Assembly (NCBI GenBank): GCA_910585635.1
Contig: CAJUFE010000067.1
Span: 1 to 27,579, forward strand
Reading direction: 5' to 3'
From: an uncultured Lachnospiraceae bacterium
GTDB lineage: Bacteria > Bacillota > Clostridia > Lachnospirales > Lachnospiraceae
DNA: 27,579 nt
Shown here piece by piece: positions 14,675-23,467 of this stretch. The notes under the pieces are model-generated. The model saw nothing but the letters and a program-made list of their open reading frames with translations, had not been told where the DNA came from and ran no database searches. The position numbers and the translations under genes are program-made. The first letter of the stretch is position 1; every line of letters begins with the position of its first letter.

Positions 14675-17600
14675 ATGTTTCCAAAAAAAATACAAGAATT
14701 TATAAAGGAACGATTAGCCGTTGTTTCGGATGATAAGATTAAAATCTATCCTTTAACGGAAGGGCGCTCAGGTGCAGATGTATATAGAATAAAGATAACC
14801 AGCCGAAGGGACAGATTAACTGGGAGTTATATAGTAAAAATATGTAACAGTACTGAAAGAGAGGAGGAAAAGGAATCCTATAAAGCAAATATGATATATC
14901 GAGGTGCACCAGATTTTGCACAGCATCTCGTTAAGGTTGAAGCTGAAAAGGAAGTTGATGGAAAGAATATTATTATTTATCACCAGGCGAATGATAGTGT
15001 CAGAGATATGGTGGCCTTTTCAGAGCTTAGCGGAGATATACTTGCTAAATATGTAGAAAAGGTTTCTTTTGATCTATTGTCTCGGATGAATAAGGATAGA
15101 AAAACAGATGGGACAGTAGCTGACTTTTTTGATTGTTTGCTCACTAAACAGTTAGGAAAAAGGGGGAGGTTTGGAAACAGGATCAGAAATCTGCTTGAAA
15201 ACCCGGAAGCAGAGTGTGTAGCTTTGAACGGAAAGGTTTTTTTAAATCCGTTCTATTTTATAAACAATATTTCGAAATTGGAGCAATGTTTATCAGATCA
15301 GATTTTTCTGAAGGGTATGATCCATGGCGATTTACATGGTTATAATTTGATTGCTGCAAGTGATACATATTCGCTGATTGATTATGATAGTGTAAGGGAA
15401 GATTCGTATTTGCTTTTTGATCAGGCTTATTTCGAATTTAGCATTTTTTATGATAATTTTAAAGATAATGATCTTAAAAGATGGAATTCCATGCTCGAGT
15501 CTTTGATAAGGCCTGCTTTTTTCAAGAAGTCAAAAGTCAGCGAGTATTACAAAGAATATATGGTAAGAAATGCTGTATGTGAGGGCGTTAGAAAATGGAT
15601 GGAAGAAGAACATCTTGAGAAGATGAAAGACGATGTTGAAGTGCAATTTATGATGGCAAGAATTGCCGCAGGGATTAATTTCTTTTGCAAGAAAAATTGT
15701 GCGGATAGGGGAAGACAGCTCAAGGTGTTGTTCTATATTGCATACTGCTGTAGTCTACTGGCAGAGAAAATAGGTTACAAATATGACGAGAATGATATAA
15801 GTAGTATATTTGTACCACCTGAATTTATAAACACAGAAGAATTGTGGGAAGATTTGGTAAAATTTACAAATTACGTCCCGGTCCTCATTACAGATGATCA
15901 ATATTCTATCGAGAATTCTGGAGAATTAGAAAAACTATGTGCGATTGATTGGCAATTGGTTATCGATATAGGGATTGAACAAGACGATTCACAGATATTC
16001 AAGTCTTTTTTGAACAATTGTAAAAAAAGAATTGTAAAGCGGATCAATGTTATGACAGGAGAGAAGATTGAAGGTTTTAGCCATGCACTTAATGTACTTA
16101 CAATAAGGAAATCTGCAGATGGAAGTTATTCAGGGTTATGGCGAGCTTATGGCAAAGCAGTAGTGGAAGCATTGAAAAAGTTATTTTCCGCAAACCCACG
16201 AGTACCGCTTATATTTGTTTTTGATTGTAGTAGGAATGCAACAGCATTTAGAAATCAATTGTTAAATAGCTTATGCGATTTAAGTCTACCAGAAGCTTCC
16301 AGGATTATTTCACTGAGAACATTATTTTCAAGAGAAATGAGCGCAGAGATTCCGGAATTAAAGGCATTGCACAGATGGCATTTTGCTGAGCATGAAGAGG
16401 CGAATTTGGTCCATGTAGGGCTGACATGTAAGGAATATCTGAGCCAGTCTGATGATGCGTCGGAACGTTCTGCCAATCTCCCATCAATTAACGGGATTTG
16501 CACGCTCAGTGATAAAGATTTAAGCAGTTTTGAATCTTCTATAGAACTGGTGTATTCAGGGTGCGAGCGCATCACCGGGAATAAATCGGATTGTTGCGGA
16601 TTAGATATGTCTGGTGGGGGAGACAGTTTAGGTGAGGAATTTTATAAAGGAAATGAGGTGACGTGGAACGATATTGCGAACCATAGAGATTTGATGTTAG
16701 TTGATGATAAAAAGTATAAAGGGATTTGTGAGAAGCTGATAAGAACATTAGATGATAAATCACCGCGTGTTAAGACAACAGTCTTGCTCCATGGGGCAGG
16801 CTCTGGAGGAACGACATTGTCAAAACGCATATTATGGGATTTCAAAGAGCAATTTCCATGTGCCCGTTTAAAAAAATATTCGACGCAGACGGCCAGCATC
16901 TTAATAGAAATATTTCAAAGAACAGGAAAGTGTATACTTTTGTCAGTGGAGTCTGGTTCGACTGTTATATCAGATGATGAACTAAACAAGCTGAAAAAAG
17001 CAGTAGATGCCGAAAATGGCAGATTAGTAGTGCTATTGGTCAAGCGAGCAGGGAATGATAGTTCAACGGGAGGAGAAGAAAAACGCACCGCACTAGTATT
17101 CTTAGGTGATACAATGCCGGTCGATCCTATAGCAAAAAAATTTCGTGAGACTTTTTCTGTTTATGCGGAAATCAAGGAAGACGGTAATGAACGAAAGGCG
17201 TTATTAGATAGGATTACAAGTGATGTTAGCTATAAAGAACAGCGTTCCCCGTTTTTCTACGGATTTTATACATTCCAAAAAGAGTATCAATTGATAGGAA
17301 GTCTGTCAAGAACTGTTTCCGAGTGTGATGCAAATGAGAAGGTTTTATTAAATAATCTTGCGTTGACCACCTTTTTCTCACAAAATATATGTGTTACCTT
17401 TTCCGAATTAAAATCGTTGTTAGACCGACCAGATACAAGCGAGATAGAAAATATTTATGCACTATTGGAGAGCCTTTCGCCATCAATATTCAAATTAATG
17501 ACAATTCGAGATAAAGGACTAAGATTGTGTCATAAGGTGATTGCGGAGAAGGTTTTATTTTTATTACATGTACCTGGTAAGAACAATCCTCAAATTGGAG

Positions 17601-19156
17601 ATGTAACTTTTAAGGCAACTAAAGTCTATATCGAATCGATGAGGGCATTGTATGATGACGATAGCGAATATGTAAATAACATTTTGAAAGAAATGATAAT
17701 CGACCGCGCTTATATTGATTCGGAGGAGCGAAAAACAAAATTTTCCGTATTAGTAGAAAGTATACCGATGTGGACAGACAAAAAAGCACTTTTTGATTTT
17801 TTGATTGAAAAGTTCCCAAACAATCCACATTATTATAACCATTTAGCTAGGTTATTGGCAATTGGTGATAGGAAAAATAAAAGTATAATCTTGCCTCAAT
17901 ATGAAAAGGCGATAGAAACCGCAGAAATAGCAATTGAAATAGCGGTTAGTGGTAAAGCAACACATGAAACAACCCTCGGATGTATTTATGGGCAATGGAT
18001 CATCAATGTTATCGATGCTGAAAAGAAAAATAAAAAGTATGGAAGATTATCATCGAAGTATCCAGAGTTGATTGCTGACATCAGCGTACACTACAGTTTG
18101 GCAAAAGCCCAGTTTGATAATGCACGCCAAAATATTGACGTATATGATTCCTTTAGTTTCTTCCCACAGATTAACATGGAATGTGAAATAATCCGTCATC
18201 TGGTTGCATTTGATGGAGACCGTAATCTTTCTCGATTGATTGAAGAGGAAGACGAATTTAGAAAATGGTATAATGATCATTTCAGTGTTGCGGCAGAACT
18301 TTATGTTAAGATGAAGGGACAGCTCGGGGATGATGCGCGTCTGTTAAAAGCGGCAAGAAACAAGCTTAGTGAGATTGCTCAAAATCCTGTAGATGGTATT
18401 GATAAACGTTTTATGAAATTACTAACTTCTGACTCGCCTGCAGATAGACAGTATCGGCGTTCGTTGGCATATACTATTTTTTCTCTGAATGGTTGTAATT
18501 GGAGCAAAGTAAATGAACGAACAGTACAGTTAATGGAGCAGTGCTTTAGAAAAAATGTAATGGAACATGATGTGGAGCATAGTGATTCCGATATTGAGAC
18601 CTGGCTTGAATTATATCGTAGAACGGAATATTTTCAGGCATCTGAAGCACAAACATTTATTGCTGATTATATGGAAGACGGATATAGAAAAGAATATCTA
18701 CTATTCCTTATGAGTTTTGTTATGCGAGTAGACGGGATTGTATCAGCGTCAGCTGAAGCTATTAGTCGCCATATTTTGGGTGCTAATAAAACGGCCCGTT
18801 TAGGGGGATTAAATACAGCTAGGGAACATGATGCATATATTGGGAAAAAGGGCGGAAGGTGTCCGATTGTGCCGCTTTCAGATGTTGCCCGAGATGAAAT
18901 GGGGGAACCAGTGGGGCTTGAAGAATTCACGGGAATTGTTACGGAGGTAGAGCAGACACATGGTAAAATTCTGCTGGATGGACTGAATTTGGATGTGACT
19001 TTTGTTCCCAAACCGCAGTCTATAGGGGAGGCCCCCTTAAGGATATTCACACGGGATGATATTAATTGCCCTGTTAAATTAAATATCATGTTCGCATATT
19101 CGGGTCTGCGCGGTTGGAAAGTGACAAAAAATAGGAGTTTTGAAGATATATCATAG
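14675..19156 (+). CDS. Kinase-like/STAND-like NTPase giant protein, candidate defence system
   Basis: 1493 residues from ATG 14675, with AAAGGAG (14661-14667) upstream. Residues 1-390 form an aminoglycoside/choline-kinase-like fold: Gly-rich loop EGRSGADVY (29-37), Lys55 in SYIVKIC, catalytic loop HGDLHGYN (217-224, Asp219, Asn224) and metal site IDYD (235-238). A middle alpha/beta domain contains IDWQLVIDIG near 428. FYKGNEVTWNDI near 662 precedes a P-loop HGAGSGGTTLSKR (706-718) that has no Lys before the first Thr, a pattern I associate with STAND-type NTPases. About 1000-1400 is an alpha-solenoid and 1418-1490 a small beta domain. Sensor, ATPase and effector-like parts in one chain resemble anti-phage STAND proteins; here the kinase may be the effector. 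The gene is distinctly AT-rich against its upstream neighbours, a sign of transfer. The exact family is not recognised. Confidence 0.8.
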   Translation: MFPKKIQEFIKERLAVVSDDKIKIYPLTEGRSGADVYRIKITSRRDRLTGSYIVKICNSTEREEEKESYKANMIYRGAPDFAQHLVKVEAEKEVDGKNIIIYHQANDSVRDMVAFSELSGDILAKYVEKVSFDLLSRMNKDRKTDGTVADFFDCLLTKQLGKRGRFGNRIRNLLENPEAECVALNGKVFLNPFYFINNISKLEQCLSDQIFLKGMIHGDLHGYNLIAASDTYSLIDYDSVREDSYLLFDQAYFEFSIFYDNFKDNDLKRWNSMLESLIRPAFFKKSKVSEYYKEYMVRNAVCEGVRKWMEEEHLEKMKDDVEVQFMMARIAAGINFFCKKNCADRGRQLKVLFYIAYCCSLLAEKIGYKYDENDISSIFVPPEFINTEELWEDLVKFTNYVPVLITDDQYSIENSGELEKLCAIDWQLVIDIGIEQDDSQIFKSFLNNCKKRIVKRINVMTGEKIEGFSHALNVLTIRKSADGSYSGLWRAYGKAVVEALKKLFSANPRVPLIFVFDCSRNATAFRNQLLNSLCDLSLPEASRIISLRTLFSREMSAEIPELKALHRWHFAEHEEANLVHVGLTCKEYLSQSDDASERSANLPSINGICTLSDKDLSSFESSIELVYSGCERITGNKSDCCGLDMSGGGDSLGEEFYKGNEVTWNDIANHRDLMLVDDKKYKGICEKLIRTLDDKSPRVKTTVLLHGAGSGGTTLSKRILWDFKEQFPCARLKKYSTQTASILIEIFQRTGKCILLSVESGSTVISDDELNKLKKAVDAENGRLVVLLVKRAGNDSSTGGEEKRTALVFLGDTMPVDPIAKKFRETFSVYAEIKEDGNERKALLDRITSDVSYKEQRSPFFYGFYTFQKEYQLIGSLSRTVSECDANEKVLLNNLALTTFFSQNICVTFSELKSLLDRPDTSEIENIYALLESLSPSIFKLMTIRDKGLRLCHKVIAEKVLFLLHVPGKNNPQIGDVTFKATKVYIESMRALYDDDSEYVNNILKEMIIDRAYIDSEERKTKFSVLVESIPMWTDKKALFDFLIEKFPNNPHYYNHLARLLAIGDRKNKSIILPQYEKAIETAEIAIEIAVSGKATHETTLGCIYGQWIINVIDAEKKNKKYGRLSSKYPELIADISVHYSLAKAQFDNARQNIDVYDSFSFFPQINMECEIIRHLVAFDGDRNLSRLIEEEDEFRKWYNDHFSVAAELYVKMKGQLGDDARLLKAARNKLSEIAQNPVDGIDKRFMKLLTSDSPADRQYRRSLAYTIFSLNGCNWSKVNERTVQLMEQCFRKNVMEHDVEHSDSDIETWLELYRRTEYFQASEAQTFIADYMEDGYRKEYLLFLMSFVMRVDGIVSASAEAISRHILGANKTARLGGLNTAREHDAYIGKKGGRCPIVPLSDVARDEMGEPVGLEEFTGIVTEVEQTHGKILLDGLNLDVTFVPKPQSIGEAPLRIFTRDDINCPVKLNIMFAYSGLRGWKVTKNRSFEDIS

Positions 19157-19375
19157 TGGGTTGATATTTATGTAAGTGCCTCAAGGGTTTTTACATATAT
19201 TCTTTCCATGGATCCTTGTCGAAGCAGTCGCCTTTTTCGATTATAGTTATGGGTAAGAGAACGTAGATCCAGGGAGCAGTCTCGTTAAAAAGAAACGGGA
19301 TAGCGAGTGGGACAGGCAGTGGTGTATCTGACAGATAAAGCCAAGATGGCGGAGAGATGGAGCGGGTCGTGGAGC

Positions 19376-21165
19376 ATGGCGAGGATAGTAGGGATTGGGC
19401 GGTATAGTTTGGAAAAGATTAGGAAGAAGGACCTTTTCTATATCGATAAGACAAAGTTCATCAAGGAATGGTGGGACAGCGGGGATGATGTGACCTTGAT
19501 TGCCCGTCCCAGGCATTTTGGGAAGACATTGACCATGAGCATGATTGAGCAGTTCTTTTCTACCAGCTATGCGGGGTGGGGCGAACTGTTCGAGGGTCTT
19601 GCGATTTGGGGAGATGAGAGCTACAGAAGGCTCCAGGGAACCTATCCGGTCATCAGCCGTTCTTTTGCAAACGTGAAAGAAAACCGATATGAGAATGCGC
19701 GTTACAGGATAGGCCAGATCCTTATGGATGTGTGCTTCCAGGATCGCTTTCTGTTAGAAGGAGACATCCTGGCACCACAGGAGAGGGCATATCTCGATCG
19801 GGTATCTAAACGATGAGTGAGGGGGACGCCACCATGGCCCTTCATCATCTGTCCCGCTTTTTGTCCCGTTACTATGGGAAAAAAGTGATCATCCTGTTGG
19901 ATGGATATGACACGCCGATGCAGGAAGCGTATGTTAATGGGTACTGGGATGAGATGGTCTCTTTTATCCGTAGCCTGTTCAATTCCACATTTAAGACGAA
20001 CCCGTATCTGGAGCGGGCGACCATGACGGGGATAGCATGCCCCATTTTATCGGGTATCATGAGAGTGAGTACACCGCAGGCGTCCTTTGGGAAGGAGTTG
20101 ATCTTTTCCGACTTGAACAATCTCAAAGTGGTGACGACGACCTCTGATGGATATGCGGACTGCTTTGGGTTCACGGAAGGAGAGGTCTTTGCCGCGCTGG
20201 ATGAGTTCGGGATGTCTGGGAAGAAGGGGGAAGTAAAAGAATGGAATGACGGTTTTACCTTTGGAGGACGGGAAGATATCTATAACCCGTGGTCGATCCT
20301 GCATTATCTGGACACGGGGAAGCTCGGGAACTACTGGGCAAACTCCAGCTCCAACAGCCTGATCGGGAAGCTGATCCGGGAAGGGAGCCCGGAGATCAAG
20401 ATGACGATGGAGGAGCTGATGGATGGCGGATCCTTCCATACTACCTTTGACGAGCAGATCGTGTTCAGCCAGCTGGGGAAAGGGGATGACGCGGTATGGA
20501 GCCTCCTGCTGGCCAGCGGATACCTGAAGGCGGGATATGCCGGGTTCAACACGATGCTGGGGAAGATGGAGTATACGCTTCAGTTGACCAACAGAGAGGT
20601 ATATTTCATGTTCCGGCAGCTGATCGAAGGCTGGTCCAGTGAGTGCCGGCGTGTACAGAACGCTTTTATCACAGCACTGCTGGACCACGACCTGGAAGGG
20701 ATGAACGAGTACATGAACGATATCTCCAGCGAGCTTTTCAGCAGCTTCGATACGGGGAAAGACCCGTCAGGGAAGGCGCAGCCCGAACGCTTTCACTCTG
20801 TGGAAGCGACCACTAAGGGTTTGAAAAGACCAAACCCAAGTGTCTGCTTCTACCATGGCTTTGTGCTGGGCTTGATGGTGGAGCTGCAGGACCGTTATAC
20901 GATCTCATCCAATAAAGAGAGCGGGTTTTGCTGGTATGATATCATGCTGGAGCCAAAGGAAAAAGGAGCGGATGCGTTCATCATCGAGTTCAAGGTGGTC
21001 CACACGAAGAGGAAGGAGACCCTGGAGTCAGCGGTACAGGCCGCGTTAGGACAGATCGAGGAGAAACGATACGGAACGGTCTTGACAGCGAAGGGGATCC
21101 CTGCAGAAAAGATCTACAAGTATGGTTTTGCTTTTCAGGGCAAGGAAGTGCTGATCGGGGCATAG
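19376..21165 (+). pseudogene. Broken AAA-ATPase-like / PDDEXK_9 gene
   Basis: Two overlapping frames make one gene. The first, MARIVGIGRYSLEKIRKKDL (ATG 19376), has FYIDKTKFIKEWW and Walker A RPRHFGKT and stops at 19814-19816. The second opens at ATG 19813 (minus-one shift), continues with ALHHLSRFLSRYYGKKVIIL and runs to 21165. Further lesions are visible: the Walker B of this family, normally LLDEYD, reads LLDGYD, removing the acidic residue, and the MTGI motif is followed by an extra segment (ACPILSGI). The C-terminal PD-(D/E)XK part still has WYDIMLEP and AFIIEFKV. Intact members are single proteins of about 580-600 residues, matching the repaired length. Role of the family is uncertain; an AAA domain fused to a nuclease fold, common and multi-copy in gut Clostridia. 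Confidence 0.85.
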
Positions 21166-21316
21166 GTTATACTGCCGATATCATTTCTTGAGAACTTCTT
21201 GTCTCTATGTCTTAACCGACATTCTCCCGGCAGCTCTGCCGGCCACGGCAGGTATCGATCGATGTTCTCCGGGTGTTCGGGATGATGGATGTTAGGCATC
21301 TCTATCAATAAGAAGT

Positions 21317-21337
21317 GAGGGGGCTGTCGGGAAATAG
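21317..21337 (+). repeat. Left terminal inverted repeat of the IS
   Basis: Twenty of 21 bases match the reverse complement of 23383-23403; the single mismatch is T at 21325. Starts GAGGGGGC and ends GGGAAATAG. Confidence 0.88.
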
Positions 21338-21351
21338 ATAACCCTACACAA

Positions 21352-21385
21352 GGGCAGGTGTGAACCATGTGGTTCACACCTGCCC
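21352..21385. terminator. Perfect 16-bp hairpin at the left end of the IS
   Basis: GGGCAGGTGTGAACCA (21352-21367) and its exact complement at 21370-21385 are separated by two bases. No T-tract follows, so it may act by blocking outside transcription or translation into the transposase rather than as a classical rho-independent terminator. Confidence 0.6.
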
Positions 21386-21447
21386 CTAAAATTTATCCAT
21401 TAAAAAAGAAAAAGATGGCAAATAACAACCATCTTTTCCCCGTTCCA

Positions 21448-21456
21448 TGTTATAAT
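21448..21456 (+). promoter_or_regulatory. Extended -10 promoter of the transposase
   Basis: TGTTATAAT matches the TGnTATAAT extended -10 consensus exactly. No good -35 hexamer lies 16-18 bases upstream, as usual for extended -10 promoters. A start of transcription about seven bases after the box would fall at or next to ATG 21463. Confidence 0.5.
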
Positions 21457-21462
21457 GGAACT

Positions 21463-23226
21463 ATGCTCAAACAAAATTATTATAACGATTTTTTTGATAT
21501 TGATCAACAAAAAATTAACTTCAGTTTCTTCAGTTTCTTCGAATTGAGTTTACCCGACGACGATCCAGTCTATACCCTGAAAAAAGTGATGGAGGAATTA
21601 GATTTTTCAGGTCTTCTGGCCTGTTATTCAGATAAGGGAAGAACCGGGTATAACCCAATCATGCTGTATTCTGTGGTTACTTACGCAAACATGCGGGGAG
21701 TCAGGGCGGTGGACCGCATCGTGGACCTGTGCCAAAGGGATCTTGCCTTTATCTGGCTAACCAAAGGGCAGAAGCCCCAGAGGGATGCTTTTTATGATTT
21801 CATCGGAAAAAAGCTGACGGGCGAAATCCTGGACGAGTTGAACTATCAGTTTATGCGCCGCCTGCAAAAGGAAGGACTCATCACACTGAAGGAACTTTAC
21901 GTCGATGGAACGAAGATGGAAGCGAACGCAAATCGGTACACGTTTGTCTGGCGCGGGAGCATCAATTATCATCTTGCCGGTCTGCTGGACGCTATAGACG
22001 GTCTTTACGCAAGGTATAACGCATTTCTGCACGAAAATGGATATGGACCGAAATACGACCTTGGAGAAGCCCGGATGTTCGTGATCGAGGGGATGGAAAA
22101 GGTCCGCAGGGTGATTGAAGAAAACAGGCGCCGGAAGCTAACGAAGCATAAGAAAATCTCGAACAATGCCATCATTGAGATTGATAACTGTTCTCCGCTT
22201 GAAATCTTAAGGCTGCAGAAAAATCTGGAGCGGATTGCGCAAGGCGAAGGAATCCCGTTTGTTAGCGGAAAGGGAAGGCACAAGCCGGAGCTTCAGAAGC
22301 TTTATGAGGAACTGGAAGAATGCGGCAGGCGCCTCATGGACTATAAGGAATGTTTTGAAATCATGGGGAAAGACCGCAACAGCTACTCCAAGACGGATCT
22401 GGAAGCAACGTTCATGCGGATGAAAGAGGACCATATGCTGAACGGGCAGTTAAAGCCGGCCTACAATGTCCAGATCGCGGTAGAGAATCATTTCATTGTC
22501 CACAGTTATGTGAGCAGTGACCGGACAGACTACAACACGCTGATCCCTGTTCTGGAAAAGCACCAGGGGGCATTCGGGGATATCCTGGAGGCAGTTACCG
22601 CTGACAGCGGCTACTGCAGTGAAAAGAACCTGGTATATCTGAAAGAAAACGGGATCAGCAGCTATATAAAGCTCCAGGACCACGAGAAACGGAAGACCCG
22701 GGCATACAAAGAAGATATCGGAAAGTATTACAACATGGCCTGTGGTATTTTTGAAGATGAGCGTTATTACATCTGCCATGACGGGAGGGAACTGCGTCAT
22801 ATCCGGACGGAAAGCAGGGGACAGGATGGATATACCCAGACCTTAGAGGTATATGGATGTGCGGACTGCAGCGGCTGCGGGCACAGGTCCAGGTGTCTTT
22901 ATCAATACAATGCTGAAAAGAACCCGGACCGCAATAAGGTGATGAAGATCAATGAACGGTGGGAGGAACTGAAAGAAGGATCCCATGGGAACATCCAGAG
23001 TGAAACGGGTATTCTGAAGCGGCAGACCCGCTCCATTCAGACGGAAGGACACTTTGGGGACATAAAAGAAAACGGGGACTTCCGGAGGTTCAACTATCGG
23101 TCAGCGGAAAAAGTATATAAAGAGTTTATGCTGTATGCCATCAGCAGGAACATCATGAAATATCACCGGTTTCTACATCATGAGATCGAAAAATATGAAG
23201 GAAAAAAGGAGCAGAAAGCAGCTTAG
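21463..23226 (+). CDS. IS1182-family transposase
   Basis: 587 residues from ATG 21463 (MLKQNYYNDFFDIDQQKINF), the position where members of this family normally begin; the frame is open further upstream, with ATG 21415 and 21367 available, and no ribosome site precedes 21463. The N-terminal DUF772-like helical domain has YNPIMLYSVVTYANMRGVRA. The DDE catalytic core follows, with LYVDGTKMEANANRYTF giving the first Asp, AVTADSGYCSEKN the second, and a late Glu in HFGDIKENGDFRRFNYR. A Cys cluster (CADCSGCGHRSRC) lies between the last two. Length and motif order are normal, so it is probably active. It cuts and pastes or copies the surrounding IS. Confidence 0.93.
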   Translation: MLKQNYYNDFFDIDQQKINFSFFSFFELSLPDDDPVYTLKKVMEELDFSGLLACYSDKGRTGYNPIMLYSVVTYANMRGVRAVDRIVDLCQRDLAFIWLTKGQKPQRDAFYDFIGKKLTGEILDELNYQFMRRLQKEGLITLKELYVDGTKMEANANRYTFVWRGSINYHLAGLLDAIDGLYARYNAFLHENGYGPKYDLGEARMFVIEGMEKVRRVIEENRRRKLTKHKKISNNAIIEIDNCSPLEILRLQKNLERIAQGEGIPFVSGKGRHKPELQKLYEELEECGRRLMDYKECFEIMGKDRNSYSKTDLEATFMRMKEDHMLNGQLKPAYNVQIAVENHFIVHSYVSSDRTDYNTLIPVLEKHQGAFGDILEAVTADSGYCSEKNLVYLKENGISSYIKLQDHEKRKTRAYKEDIGKYYNMACGIFEDERYYICHDGRELRHIRTESRGQDGYTQTLEVYGCADCSGCGHRSRCLYQYNAEKNPDRNKVMKINERWEELKEGSHGNIQSETGILKRQTRSIQTEGHFGDIKENGDFRRFNYRSAEKVYKEFMLYAISRNIMKYHRFLHHEIEKYEGKKEQKAA

Positions 23227-23293
23227 GCAAACGAGCACTCCTTAAAATCCAAACAAGGGGGTTCTATGCCCTAAAATAGATACCGCAAAAAGA

Positions 23294-23361
23294 AGGAGAC
23301 AGTCCGGAAAAAATCCAGGGCTTTGAAAAAGCCTGAATTTCTAAGGGACCGTCTCCTTTTT
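23294..23361 (+). terminator. Stem-loop and T-run after the transposase
   Basis: AGGAGACAGTCC (23294-23305) pairs with GGACCGTCTCCT (23346-23357), 11 Watson-Crick pairs of 12 plus one G-T-type pair, followed by TTTTT to 23361. A 40-base loop separates the arms. It lies inside the right end of the IS, 68 bases after the stop codon, and would stop transposase transcription. Confidence 0.6.
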
Positions 23362-23382
23362 ACATATCAGGGGTAAAAATCG

Positions 23383-23403
23383 CTATTTCCCGACTGCCCC
23401 CTC
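23383..23403 (-). repeat. Right terminal inverted repeat of the IS
   Basis: Reverse complement of the left terminal repeat with one mismatch (T at 23395 on the plus strand). Starts CTATTTCCCGAC and ends GCCCCCTC. Confidence 0.88.
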
Positions 23404-23467
23404 GTAGAAGGAGCCGCTCTTTTTGCTATAGCAGGGAGCGGGGCAAACCGGCTCCACGGTGGCTCTG

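Larger units (their letters stand above)
21317..23403 (+). mobile_element. Complete IS1182-family insertion sequence
   Basis: A 2087-bp element bounded by 21-bp terminal inverted repeats with one mismatch (left 21317-21337, right 23383-23403; core GTCGGGAAATAG). It holds one transposase gene, an entry hairpin near the left end and a terminator-like stem near the right end. It lies between the two AAA-ATPase-like genes, not within a recognisable coding region. Flanking bases (left AATAAGAAGT, right GTAGAAGGAG) show no clean target duplication; only AGAAG occurs on both sides with different spacing, so exact ends may be off by one or two bases. Confidence 0.88.

Noticed and set aside
19160..19201. 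Terminator after the giant gene (TATGTAA ... TTACATA)
   Set aside because: Only an AT-rich seven-base stem with a long loop; too weak to call.
21227..21242. Hairpin CCGGCAG-CT-CTGCCGG before the IS
   Set aside because: Short, without T-run or clear gene relation; not enough to assign a role.
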